NCBI GenBank assembly: GCA_964491395.1
Contig: CAZBGI010000129.1
Coordinates: forward strand, 1 to 7,197
Length of the DNA: 7,197 nt
Source: SKVR01 sp964491395
GTDB taxonomy: Bacteria; Bacteroidota; Bacteroidia; Bacteroidales; UBA7960
Direction of reading: 5' to 3'
Shown: positions 1 to 6,268 of the stretch, piece by piece
How the letters are laid out: every line of letters starts with the position of its first letter
How positions within the stretch are numbered: the stretch's first letter is position 1
Position numbers and translations under genes: made by a program
Notes under the pieces: model-generated
Database searches by the model: none
What the model was told of the DNA's origin: nothing
Seen by the model: the letters and a program-made list of their open reading frames with translations, nothing else

Positions 1-53
1 TTTCAGGGACTAGTGTACGCAAGTACGTGCAGGTTCGAGTCCTGTTCTGGGCA
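1..53 (+). tRNA. tRNA-Leu(CAG), 3' part (5' end outside window)
   Basis: The window opens inside the anticodon stem-loop. Positions 2-8 form the loop TTCAGGG with anticodon CAG (4-6), and 9-13 (ACTAG) are the 3' side of the anticodon stem. A long variable arm follows (GTAC-GCAA-GTAC, 15-26), which marks a class II tRNA. The T arm is GCAGG-TTCGAGT-CCTGT (29-45), the acceptor 3' strand is TCTGGGC (46-52), and the discriminator is A53. CCA is not encoded. With anticodon CAG this reads the leucine codon CUG. tRNA 3' ends are frequent integration targets for phage tyrosine recombinases, and the phage-like gene block begins just beyond it, so this is probably one attachment end. No second copy of the tRNA 3' end is visible in the window. 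Confidence 0.93.
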
Positions 54-56
54 CAA

Positions 57-81
57 TAAAGCACTGATTATCAGTGCTTTA
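57..81 (+). terminator. Hairpin terminator after tRNA-Leu
   Basis: A perfect inverted repeat starts a few bases after the tRNA: AAAGCACTGA (58-67), loop TTA, TCAGTGCTTT (71-80), extended by a T-A pair at 57/81. The stem ends in TTT and a T-rich stretch follows. It is close to symmetrical, so it could also stop transcription arriving from the minus strand. Its position makes termination of the tRNA transcript the simplest role. Confidence 0.65.
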
Positions 82-84
82 CTT

Positions 85-160
85 GTTTATGGCCACTAAT
101 TTGGCCACGAAAAATTTACAACTCCCTGTATTTGGCTTTAATTTACTTGGCTTTATAATG
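85..160. repeat. Short direct repeats next to tRNA, candidate integrase arm sites
   Basis: Between the tRNA terminator and the phage terminator two sets of direct repeats are visible: GGCCAC at 91-96 and 103-108, and TTGGCTTTA at 132-140 and 147-155 (15-bp period). TTTACTTG also occurs twice (78-85 and 142-149). Phage and integrative-element attachment sites beside tRNA genes typically carry short directly repeated arm-type binding sites for the integrase. Assigning that role here is inference, because no integrase gene lies in the window and the other element end is not seen. Confidence 0.35.
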
Positions 161-206
161 GCATAAAAAAACCCGGTGAATAATCACCGGGCAAAGTACA
201 CTTCAT
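153..206 (-). CDS. Possible 17-residue micro-ORF spanning the tape-measure terminator
   Basis: A minus-strand ATG at 206-204 opens 17 codons ending at TAA (155-153). It is preceded by AGGGAGG (220-214) with 7 nt of spacing, a textbook Shine-Dalgarno sequence that stands out because no other gene start here has one. The ORF runs through the terminator hairpin at 165-191, so a transcript stopped there would end inside it. It could be a translated peptide, a decoy ribosome site, or chance. Nothing in the peptide is recognisable. Confidence 0.2.
   Translation of the reverse strand: MKCTLPGDYSPGFFMPL
165..191 (-). terminator. Intrinsic terminator downstream of the tape measure gene
   Basis: On the minus strand a perfect 8-bp GC-rich stem CCCGGTGA/TCACCGGG (191-184 with 179-172) with a 4-nt loop is followed directly by seven T (171-165). 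It lies about 60 nt beyond the tape-measure stop codon and is the natural end of that operon. It also separates phage transcription from the convergent tRNA-Leu. Confidence 0.88.
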
Positions 207-246
207 AATTGAACCTCCCTATGTGTAATAATTAATGGTGTACTTT
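193..246. repeat. 9-bp inverted repeat around the micro-ORF start
   Basis: AAAGTACAC (193-201) and GTGTACTTT (238-246) are a perfect inverted repeat with a 36-nt spacer. The spacer holds the Shine-Dalgarno-like AGGGAGG and the start codon of the micro-ORF. In the minus-strand transcript this long-loop stem would form just before the GC-rich terminator. On the plus strand it is followed by a run of T (to 252), so it might act as a weak terminator in that direction. Confidence 0.45.
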
Positions 247-250
247 TTTT

Positions 251-3200
251 TTATAATTCCAGATTTTTCAGCTGCCTTTCATATTCAGCCTGCTTTTCAG
301 TTAAGCCATCACTACCATGAAGTGAAATATAACTTTTAAAAGGTTCCTTTAGTTTTGCAACTAAATGATTTATGGCCCTTGTATTTTCATCCACAATTTT
401 GGCATAATCTTGTGCGGAATAATTGACCAATGATGCAGGGCTAATATTTTCTGTTTGCTTAATACTGCCCCCTTGCTGCCTGCCTGGTAATGACCTAGAA
501 AGAATGTTTACTGCCTCCGGGTTGAGGGATGGAAGGCCACCAGAAACGCGGGCCTGCTCTATCATATTTATGAAGGGTTGCAAGGCTGGGTTTTCAACAC
601 CTTCCCTGGGAATTACATATTCACTTCCGCTTTCTCCGGTTATAATCGTTGGCCGATGTATCCAGCCACGTTTACCAGGTTGCTGCTTTGCCCGGAATTT
701 TTTCCCATCCTGCTGGCGTCTTACATCTAAAAACCCCCCTTCCTGGGCACCTGGTACATCGGGAATCTGGCTGCCTGCAATAATGCCTATTTGCAAGGCT
801 CCGGCAGCTGCGACAATGCCGGCCAATAATAGATTGGGTAATGCTTTAGCCACGGCGGCGGCGGTGTTAACAATAGCACTCATTAAGGCAACGTTCCTTT
901 CTCTTATTGCCTGGTTGCGGGCTGCTTTTGCTCGTTTGCGCTCCAGCTCATCTTCAAGCCTTTTTTTCTGTGAGTTGTATTGCTGCTCTGAGATCATTCC
1001 TAACCTTAGCCTGGTATCAAGTGCTTTGTGGGCTTCCTGATTGCTTCTTTCAAATTCTGCAAGCCGGTTTTTCTCGGTATTGGTTATAATCTGGTTAACA
1101 TCTGACCATGCATTTACCAAAGCATTGCCGGCCATCTGTAATTCATTTATCTCAATTTTACCGGCTTTCAGATTTGCATAAAGTATATCCCAATCATCCT
1201 GCGTAAATCCAAAAATGTCGTAATGTTGATCCCGTAATTCCTGGGCTTGAACGCCTCCGGGTGTCGCACCCATAAGCTTTATTAGTTCTGCCATTATTTG
1301 CCGAATTCTTTCCAAAACATCCTCCTTGGCTTCATCCGATAAGAAAAGCTCGGAAAAATTTTCCCCCTGCCAATCGCCTGAATTAACCAAATTTTTAAAT
1401 TCAGCCAATAAATTTTCATAGTGCTCCCTTACCAACTTTTCTTCTTTCTCCTGGTGGGCCAAACGAAGCTCTTCTCTGGCAATAAGAGAACCCTCAAAAT
1501 TTTCAAGTTCCTGGGCGTGCAAATATTGAATCTCGGTGAGAGATTGTTCAAACTTCTTTTGCCGGTGTTCTACATCCCGGGTTAACTCATTTTCCCGAAG
1601 TTTGGCAATATTAGCCTGGTGTTGCTCTTCCATAGATTCCAGCACCTCTGTTTCTTGTTTGGTCAGGTCTCTTCTATCTTTCCCGAAAAGTCCCAGGGCG
1701 ATCAGGCGTTCGGTATATTCCCGCTCTTCTCTATCAATAGGGCTTTCAGTTTCCTGTTCCAATGCTCCAAACCGTTGTTGTTCTGCTTTATGGGCTTGCA
1801 AACGCTTATCTGCTAACTGGTGCTGAAGTTGCAAAAGATCGCTGCCTGAATCGACACTTTTAGCCAGTCTGGCTTCCAGGAATTGAATCTCTAAAGCCAG
1901 TAATCGTTGCTGATACCCCGCTTCACTTTTTATAATGTCATTTTGAAAATCTTCTTTGAGCTGTAGGGTTTGACGTAAAAAGTTTTCATCCTGATTAAGC
2001 GAATATTTTTTTGCATTCCCGGAAGGTGATCCCCCAGGATCAGTTCCACCATCAGCCCCGCTGCCTGCCCCCAGGAAGGCATTAAGTAAATCGTCATCTC
2101 CCATGAGATAATCTTTAAGTTTATCCCGTTGAGCTTTAAGGGATTCCATTAAACCTGAATATTTATCTTCAACGCGTGTAACTGTTCCTGTAACACTATA
2201 GATAAGGTGGTCCCACCAGGTTAAAAGCCCAGCTGGTCCGGCCTGCTTAGCTTCTAATATTTGATCCTCAATTTCCTGCAATCTGTTGGCTACAGCTTTA
2301 GCGCGGGCTTCTTTAAGTAAAAGGTCAATATACTTCTCTTTTGATAAATTCGCCTCCTGGGTTCGTATGTTTTCTAAATTCAGGTGCCCTAAATATTCTG
2401 GAGAAATTCGGTTTATGTTCTCTATTGCGCGCCTGCGCTGTTCCAGGCTCCGGGTTTCATCCTGGGCAATTTTGAAGAGTTGATCCAGTTCTACTTTCGA
2501 TCGATTTACGTCCTTTCGGGCTTGATTCCTGACGTTTTGCAATTCTTTTTCAGCTTTTTCCACGTCAGACAACTTACGGCTGTAAAGAGCTAAAGCGGTT
2601 GCTGCTGCAAAAACAACTGCTGTTATAGCTGCAATCGGGTTCAGTAATAAAACAGCATTCCAGGCGGCTGTTGCACGGGTAGCTACCCAAACAGCCGCGG
2701 TCTTAATTCCAATGGCGATGGCAGCACCTTTGGACGCTATTGTATATCCAATAATTGCAGCTGTGAGAACCCCTATTGCTTTTGCGTTATTGGCGAAAAA
2801 ACCTATTGTTTTTTCTATGAGAGATAAGAAACGGGCAAAACCTGTAATACTTCCTGACAATGCAGGGCTTAACCGTTCACCCAACGCAATACTAACCAAT
2901 AAAAGTTCATTTTTTGCCTGCTGTTGTTTTGCTGCATACGTATCGGTGTTCATTGTGGCCATTTCAATGGCCTTGGTGCTATCCGTTACCGCAATCGTAT
3001 ATCTTTCCACTTCGGCGCGTTCCCTTATAAGCGATTCGGCGGCTACAATATTACCAGTGCCAAACCTTTCACGAAGTTCAGCAATAGAAAGTTGTTCGGC
3101 TCCAAGGTTTTCTAATGCCTGGGTAAGTCCAACAATTTGAGGGTTTGTTGAATCAGCCCCGGAGGCAAGCTGTAAAAGAACATTCCGTAACTGTGTGCTT

Positions 3201-4033
3201 CCTTCAGTGGCCTGAGAAAACTTGGGGCCAACGGTTTCAATCAATCCCAAAAGCTCTTCAAATTCTAAATTCATTGCCGCGGAAATTGAACCTGTCCGTT
3301 CAAGGTAAGTTGTGAGATCCTCAATTCCTACAGCCCCAGCCTGAGCACCTGCGGCCAATGAATTAATAATACGCAAAGATTCATCAGCAGAAAGCCCCAT
3401 TTGATTCATCGCACTGGTGACTGCGCGGGCGGCGGGCTCTAATTGCATTTTACCCGCTGCACTCAAAATCAAAGCGGCTTCGGTTACTGAGCTAAGGGCC
3501 TGTTCATTTTGCAGCAATTCAGGCCGCTGGCTACCCACCAGAGCGAAGGCATCGATAATTTCTTTCGCGCTACTTGTAATTCTCACCCCTGAATCAGTGA
3601 CAGTGGTTGACAATTCTTTAGCCCTGTCAATAAGAAATTGCATAGGTTCATTTTGCAAACCGGTAAGGGATTGGAGATTTTTAACGCTTTCTTCAAAAGT
3701 GGCAAAATCTTCACTTAACCGGCGAAGCCCTAAACTTCCACCGGCTAAACTGGCCACTGCAAAACCAATCAACCTGGCATAACGCATTACCCCCTTTTGC
3801 AATCTGTCCCACACGTTGCCCGTAGCTCTCAGACTTCGGTTATGTTCATTAAGCACTCCCTGCAATTGGCGTATCTGTGCCGCTTTTTTATTATACTCGG
3901 CAGTACCACGTGTAAGAAGTGACTGTTCGTTACGGAGTTGAATCATTCGGGCACGGATGGATTTAATATTGTTTTCGACTTCCTGTCCGTTAATGAATAG
4001 ATTTATTCGGCGGGTATAGGTTCCTTTACTCAT
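251..4033 (-). CDS. Phage tail tape measure protein, TP901-like
   Basis: This 1260-residue protein has the features of a siphovirus or myovirus tape measure, the extended scaffold in the tail lumen that sets tail length and helps DNA entry. Residues 20-75 are charged and helical. About 105-380 match the TP901-type core (FATFEESVKNL, the ITSSAKEIIDAFALVG region, QLEPAARAVTSAMNQMG, then a stretch containing VGIEDL). Hydrophobic helices lie at about 418-485, long coiled-coil-like stretches at 490-590, 680-760 and 800-880, and a second hydrophobic patch at 1047-1088. The C-terminal GESGSEYVIPREG (1133-1145) is common near tape-measure ends. The ORF is intact. At roughly 0.15 nm per residue the ceiling on tail length is about 190 nm. 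The start ATG lies 20 nt after the preceding stop and has no Shine-Dalgarno. Oddly, the next downstream features are a terminator and a tRNA, not the distal tail and baseplate genes that usually follow. Confidence 0.93.
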   Translation of the reverse strand: MSKGTYTRRINLFINGQEVENNIKSIRARMIQLRNEQSLLTRGTAEYNKKAAQIRQLQGVLNEHNRSLRATGNVWDRLQKGVMRYARLIGFAVASLAGGSLGLRRLSEDFATFEESVKNLQSLTGLQNEPMQFLIDRAKELSTTVTDSGVRITSSAKEIIDAFALVGSQRPELLQNEQALSSVTEAALILSAAGKMQLEPAARAVTSAMNQMGLSADESLRIINSLAAGAQAGAVGIEDLTTYLERTGSISAAMNLEFEELLGLIETVGPKFSQATEGSTQLRNVLLQLASGADSTNPQIVGLTQALENLGAEQLSIAELRERFGTGNIVAAESLIRERAEVERYTIAVTDSTKAIEMATMNTDTYAAKQQQAKNELLLVSIALGERLSPALSGSITGFARFLSLIEKTIGFFANNAKAIGVLTAAIIGYTIASKGAAIAIGIKTAAVWVATRATAAWNAVLLLNPIAAITAVVFAAATALALYSRKLSDVEKAEKELQNVRNQARKDVNRSKVELDQLFKIAQDETRSLEQRRRAIENINRISPEYLGHLNLENIRTQEANLSKEKYIDLLLKEARAKAVANRLQEIEDQILEAKQAGPAGLLTWWDHLIYSVTGTVTRVEDKYSGLMESLKAQRDKLKDYLMGDDDLLNAFLGAGSGADGGTDPGGSPSGNAKKYSLNQDENFLRQTLQLKEDFQNDIIKSEAGYQQRLLALEIQFLEARLAKSVDSGSDLLQLQHQLADKRLQAHKAEQQRFGALEQETESPIDREEREYTERLIALGLFGKDRRDLTKQETEVLESMEEQHQANIAKLRENELTRDVEHRQKKFEQSLTEIQYLHAQELENFEGSLIAREELRLAHQEKEEKLVREHYENLLAEFKNLVNSGDWQGENFSELFLSDEAKEDVLERIRQIMAELIKLMGATPGGVQAQELRDQHYDIFGFTQDDWDILYANLKAGKIEINELQMAGNALVNAWSDVNQIITNTEKNRLAEFERSNQEAHKALDTRLRLGMISEQQYNSQKKRLEDELERKRAKAARNQAIRERNVALMSAIVNTAAAVAKALPNLLLAGIVAAAGALQIGIIAGSQIPDVPGAQEGGFLDVRRQQDGKKFRAKQQPGKRGWIHRPTIITGESGSEYVIPREGVENPALQPFINMIEQARVSGGLPSLNPEAVNILSRSLPGRQQGGSIKQTENISPASLVNYSAQDYAKIVDENTRAINHLVAKLKEPFKSYISLHGSDGLTEKQAEYERQLKNLEL

Positions 4034-4053
4034 AATAGGGGGTATTATTTAGT

Positions 4054-4266
4054 TTACACTTTTTCGGGCTGGGGTTGACTTTCTGACAATAACAATTCTT
4101 CTCTGGCCTGCATGGTTTCAAGTTTTCGCTGACTGTTAAGCCAGGATAACTCATAATCTACCAAAGAACTGCCTGTATCAATACGAGATACAAGCATGGC
4201 GTTTTTTCGGTTTGGGTCGTTTTTGAGAAAAACAATGTCTCCTATTTTGTATTTCAGATTTTTCAT
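4054..4266 (-). CDS. Small protein (70 aa), SH3-like GDxVxLK type, paralogue of the upstream gene
   Basis: The 70-residue product has near its N-terminus YKIGDIVFLKNDPNRKN, then a short-stranded region with a VDY motif (residues 36-38) and a charged, proline-containing tail. The pattern lines up with the upstream 93-residue product (GDLCFLKSDIKREN, later VDYS), so the two look like tandem duplicates. The GDxVxLK start recalls small beta-barrel proteins such as the YodC/DUF2158 type, but this is only a resemblance. The start codon overlaps the upstream stop by 4 nt (ATGA, 4266-4263), implying translational coupling. The tape measure begins 20 nt downstream. The place directly before a tape measure is where tail assembly chaperones normally sit, so a tail-assembly role is possible but unproven. 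Confidence 0.75.
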   Translation of the reverse strand: MKNLKYKIGDIVFLKNDPNRKNAMLVSRIDTGSSLVDYELSWLNSQRKLETMQAREELLLSESQPQPEKV

Positions 4267-4544
4267 TTTTTCGGCTTTAAATGGTTTTTTATTTCATCAT
4301 GATTAAATCTGTCCAGGGTGGCATCCTTAACGCTCATGCTGATAATCCTGCCTTTTTTTACTATACACTTTCCAACAATGCTATAATCTACCTCATTGGA
4401 AAAAGCATCTATATTTGAGATGTGGAAAACATTCTCACGTTTTATATCCGACTTTAAAAAGCACAAATCACCAACGCCAAAGCGTAAATATGGCTTGGTT
4501 GATTTGGCCTCTTCCTGGGCTTCGTTGCTGCTGAATTCGTCCAT
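4263..4544 (-). CDS. Small protein (93 aa), SH3-like GDxVxLK type
   Basis: An acidic, polar N-terminus of about 20 residues precedes a domain containing FGVGDLCFLKSDIKREN (23-39), an NEVDYS segment (50-55) and a lysine-rich end. It is related to the next gene product at the GD-x-FLK-x-D-x-x-R-x-N and VDY positions. The gene starts 5 nt after the stop of the 251-residue gene and ends in a 4-nt overlap with the 70-residue gene. Its last codons are CCG AAA AAA TGA, so a run of six A sits on the stop codon. A -1 slip there would enter the next reading frame exactly at its ATG. I do not recognise a definite family. Confidence 0.72.
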   Translation of the reverse strand: MDEFSSNEAQEEAKSTKPYLRFGVGDLCFLKSDIKRENVFHISNIDAFSNEVDYSIVGKCIVKKGRIISMSVKDATLDRFNHDEIKNHLKPKK

Positions 4545-4549
4545 AGTAA

Positions 4550-5305
4550 TTAATCTAAATCAAATAAATATTTTTCTGAATAGTTGGGCATGGCCTCCTT
4601 ATGGTCGTATTTGAGTTTCCCAGGCAGAGCATAGTTTTTGAACGCATTTCGGGATATACGGATAGGGTTATCTGTGTTTTTACCTACATCAAAGAAAAAG
4701 GAGAATTTCCCTGCAAACTCCTTACGGTTGCAAGTCTGAGGGTTAAAAAATTTGTGTTTGGCGAATGTGAGTAAGCAATCCTGCATTTTAACAATCGCTT
4801 CCAAAATTTCGTTTTGTTCCTCATTCTGCGTATAAGTCGTGCAGAAATCTTCAAGGTCAACAAAGAAAAATTCATCTAAAACGAATACTTGTTCCTCAAT
4901 CCTTTTTTTGTCTTTTTTGAGTAAATCAGCAAGGATATAGAAGAACTTAAATTCCCTGATTCCATGTAAGTCGAGCTGCAAAACGCTATGTAAGCGCAAA
5001 CATTCCGCAAATTCCGGGGGTTTAATCAAAATTCCAATACGGATCATCTCTTCCACATCCTGCCCGGGAAATTCCGATTGCCGGGAAAGGGCATAGCGAC
5101 GAACCAGAAATCTCTCTGGCTGCTTATCCTGGGCATAATCAAACAATGTTTTCAAATTTGCACCTGGCAGAAGTCCGCGCAACCTATAGTATAGATCAGT
5201 TAGGGTTTCACATAACTGCGTGTATCGCAAAATTATCGCGTTATACTTCTGGGTGTCCGTTTCGCCAATTTGGCGGGGCATAAAGTTTTCTGTATTGTTT
5301 TCCAT
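4550..5305 (-). CDS. Hypothetical protein (251 aa), first gene of the tape-measure operon
   Basis: I do not recognise this family. The 251-residue product has no signal peptide or membrane segment and seems mainly alpha-helical and soluble. It has an N-terminal helical part (residues 20-60), a middle with many charged and aromatic residues including a DEFFFVDLEDF stretch (about 143-153), and a C-terminal third rich in F, K and N. It starts the run 251 aa, 93 aa, 70 aa, tape measure, with gaps of 5, -4 and 20 nt, so the four are probably one transcript. The chosen ATG (5305-5303) follows an A/T-rich leader about 16 nt from a promoter-like sequence; a second ATG eight codons in is possible. Being fixed ahead of the tape measure suggests a structural or assembly role, but this is guilt by position only. 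Confidence 0.7.
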   Translation of the reverse strand: MENNTENFMPRQIGETDTQKYNAIILRYTQLCETLTDLYYRLRGLLPGANLKTLFDYAQDKQPERFLVRRYALSRQSEFPGQDVEEMIRIGILIKPPEFAECLRLHSVLQLDLHGIREFKFFYILADLLKKDKKRIEEQVFVLDEFFFVDLEDFCTTYTQNEEQNEILEAIVKMQDCLLTFAKHKFFNPQTCNRKEFAGKFSFFFDVGKNTDNPIRISRNAFKNYALPGKLKYDHKEAMPNYSEKYLFDLD

Positions 5306-5327
5306 AGATTTTTTTTTAATGATGAAG

Positions 5328-5366
5328 CAAAGTAAAGGGTACCCCCTTGAATAGGAAAGGACAGGT
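5328..5366 (-). promoter_or_regulatory. Promoter candidate for the 251 aa to tape-measure operon
   Basis: On the minus strand the 11-mer ACCTGTCCTTT (5366-5356) lies 24 nt upstream of TTTG (5331-5328), inside TACTTTG. That is one base short of the Bacteroidota -7 pattern TAnnTTTG. The start codon at 5305 would lie about 16-20 nt after the transcription start. The same 11-mer at the same distance from a TTTG is found at both copies of the large repeat, which makes this more credible than the imperfect -7 box alone. Confidence 0.5.
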
Positions 5367-5600
5367 TTTTTCTGATTCTCAAAGTATTGAAAAAATCAGG
5401 GGGGGAATTTTCAGAATAAAAAATCAGTTTTGAAAAAAGGGGGTGTTTTAAGAAAATCCGTTCATGTTATTTTTTATTAACACGCATATAATCAATGTCT
5501 TGGGAAGCCAAAAACCCAAAAAAAAGAACTCAAATGTAAGACGTTCCAGCGCTTGCCCCATATGGAAAAGCGTTAATGTTAACTTTTTTTGCAGGATATA
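5367..5600. other. Intergenic stretch with no supported gene
   Basis: This A/T-rich stretch between the operon promoter and repeat copy 1 holds G tracts (5399-5405, 5439-5443) and the direct repeat AAAAAATCAG at 5390-5399 and 5418-5427. A weak plus-strand hairpin (5548-5574) is followed, nine bases on, by a T tract (5584-5590). The open frames crossing it on either strand run into the structured repeat and show no recognisable protein. Confidence 0.5.
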
Positions 5601-5619
5601 TGAGGGGGGTGGGGGGTAT

Positions 5620-5653
5620 AAAAAAAGCCGGCAAACAACGAACGTTTACCGGC
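5620..5653 (-). terminator. Intrinsic terminator at the 3' end of repeat copy 1
   Basis: On the minus strand a 10-bp stem with one G-U pair (5653-5644 with 5636-5627) and a 7-nt loop is directly followed by seven T (5626-5620). It could end both the copy 1 RNA and any hicAB transcript that reads through. The equivalent hairpin in copy 2 lacks the T tract. Confidence 0.8.
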
Positions 5654-5756
5654 GGGGGAAATATACAGAGAGCATGACAGCCAGAAATTAGGGGGCAAGT
5701 CAGACTTACCCCCTGTACAAACCCATAAAAGATTGGCCTCTGAAAGCAATCTTTCA
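5620..5756 (-). ncRNA. Candidate structured RNA, copy 1
   Basis: Read on the minus strand, three hairpins follow a promoter-like sequence. Hairpin A is AAAGATTG/CAATCTTT (5754-5747 with 5735-5728). Hairpin B is a 25-nt near-palindrome (5714-5690) with arms AGGGGGUAAGUC and GACUUGCCCCCU. Hairpin C is GCCGGUAAAC/GUUUGCCGGC (5653-5644 with 5636-5627), followed by seven U. Both imperfect pairs (5696/5708 and 5632/5648) are G-U in minus-strand RNA but C-A mismatches on the plus strand, which fixes the likely strand. Hairpin A competes with a shorter alternative, TGAAAG/CTTTCA. The RNA would be about 135 nt. I match it to no known class; it may be a free small RNA or a cis-acting leader. The 5' end is inferred from the promoter. 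Confidence 0.5.
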
Positions 5757-5759
5757 AAA

Positions 5760-5798
5760 CAAAAGTATTTCATTGGCTGGTTGTGATAAAGGACAGGT
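5760..5798 (-). promoter_or_regulatory. Promoter candidate in repeat copy 1
   Basis: The minus strand carries TACTTTTG (5767-5760), an exact match to the Bacteroidota -7 box TAnnTTTG. TTTA lies 19 nt upstream (5790-5787) as a near match to the -33 TTTG. The 11-mer ACCTGTCCTTT (5798-5788) overlaps the upstream box and stands 24 nt from the TTTG, as in the other two occurrences. It would start the structured RNA a few bases downstream. Confidence 0.6.
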
Positions 5799-5815
5799 AA
5801 GAGGTTTCTTACCTG
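5794..5815. promoter_or_regulatory. Perfect 9-bp palindrome, candidate HicB operator at the copy 1 promoter
   Basis: CAGGTAAGA (5794-5802), spacer GGTT, TCTTACCTG (5807-5815) is a perfect inverted repeat. Its 8-N4-8 layout AGGTAAGA-N4-TCTTACCT matches the two palindromes at the hicA promoter (AGGTAATA-N4-TATTACC-like). It overlaps the conserved 11-mer of the copy 1 promoter by five bases, so a bound protein would be expected to affect that promoter. Copy 2 keeps only the left half-site. Confidence 0.5.
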
Positions 5816-5825
5816 GATTCCTGCT

Positions 5826-5853
5826 TTTCTTACCTGAAGGTATAGGTAAGAAA
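5826..5853. repeat. Second inverted repeat of the TTCTTACCT motif downstream of hicB
   Basis: TTTCTTACCT (5826-5835) and AGGTAAGAAA (5844-5853) are a perfect 10-bp inverted repeat with an 8-nt spacer. The half-sites are the same as those at 5794-5815 but in everted order, giving four copies of the motif within 60 bp. It lies 25 bp beyond the hicB stop. No T tract follows on either strand, so a protein-binding cluster is likelier than a terminator. Confidence 0.55.
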
Positions 5854-5878
5854 TATCATAAATACTTCCCAGAATGGT

Positions 5879-6268
5879 TTATACTATAAAAGTGGTATCA
5901 GAAAGCTCTTTGCCGATCTGGTGAACTCCATGGAGTATTTTTTTAAGTTGTTGGTCAGATGGTTTCTTTTTGCCTTTGATGTATTGCGCCAAAAGGCTTT
6001 GGTTCATTCCGATCCGTTCGGCCAATGCTTTGGCATTGATAACCCTGTAAAACTCAAAGAAGCTTTCCAGATCATACCTGAACTGGATATCTGCCAGGGA
6101 AAACTTAATACCGGCTTCCTCATAAGTTAGGTTTGTGGCTTCCAGGATGTTCTCTTTCAATTCTTCAAAGGATTCTCCATCTGAAAATATATGATCAGCC
6201 CCGTGTTGGCAGTAAGCACTATAGCCTTGATCTTCTTTGGTTATGGTAAAAACAAGCGGTGTATTCAT
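5879..6268 (-). CDS. hicB: HicB antitoxin with C-terminal helix-turn-helix
   Basis: The 129-residue product is the antitoxin of a HicAB type II toxin-antitoxin system. The N-terminal half (residues 5-50) is the HicB fold: VFTITKEDQGYSAYC, then a turn with SDGESFEELKENILEATN. This domain binds and masks the HicA active site. Residues about 77-117 form an XRE-like helix-turn-helix (AKALAERIGMNQSLLAQYIKG, then KKPSDQQLKKIL), giving DNA binding and autoregulation. Length and domain order are normal for HicB with an HTH. The gene overlaps hicA by 4 nt (ATGA, 6268-6265), toxin first, the usual HicAB order. Palindromes of one shared layout at the hicA promoter and at 5794-5815 are the obvious candidate targets. 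Confidence 0.93.
   Translation of the reverse strand: MNTPLVFTITKEDQGYSAYCQHGADHIFSDGESFEELKENILEATNLTYEEAGIKFSLADIQFRYDLESFFEFYRVINAKALAERIGMNQSLLAQYIKGKKKPSDQQLKKILHGVHQIGKELSDTTFIV

Larger units (their letters stand above)
5601..5801. repeat. Direct repeat copy 1 (about 200 bp), downstream of hicB
   Basis: This segment is a diverged duplicate of 6571-6762, roughly 80-85 % identical by eye. The well-aligned core is 5627-5801 against 6590-6762. Long identical blocks include GGGGGCAAGTCAGACTTACC, GATTGGCCTCTGAAAGCAA and CTTTCAAAACAAAAGTATTT. At the left, both copies carry a G-rich tract, but copy 1 has seven A (5620-5626) that are mostly missing in copy 2. Similarity stops on the right at AGGTAAG (5801). 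Together the copies bracket the hicAB operon as a unit of about 960 bp. The content is three hairpins and a minus-strand promoter rather than a protein gene. Confidence 0.9.

Noticed and set aside
423..1040. Long plus-strand open frame opposite the tape measure gene, and other frames within 251-4033
   Set aside because: They lie antisense to an intact, recognisable gene, have low-complexity or cysteine/serine-rich translations, and show no domains. They are shadows of the real reading frame.
5603..5616. G-quadruplex at the two G6 runs
   Set aside because: Only two long runs separated by one base are present; four separated runs with normal loops cannot be drawn convincingly.
5464..5691. 75-codon plus-strand frame in the intergenic region
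   Set aside because: It crosses the G tracts and terminator hairpin, has no recognisable motif, and all real genes here are on the other strand.
5794..5853. CRISPR-like array from repeated AGGTAAGA/TCTTACCT units
   Set aside because: The units are only 8-10 bp, alternate in orientation and have spacers of 4-12 bp, which fits protein-binding palindromes and not a CRISPR array.
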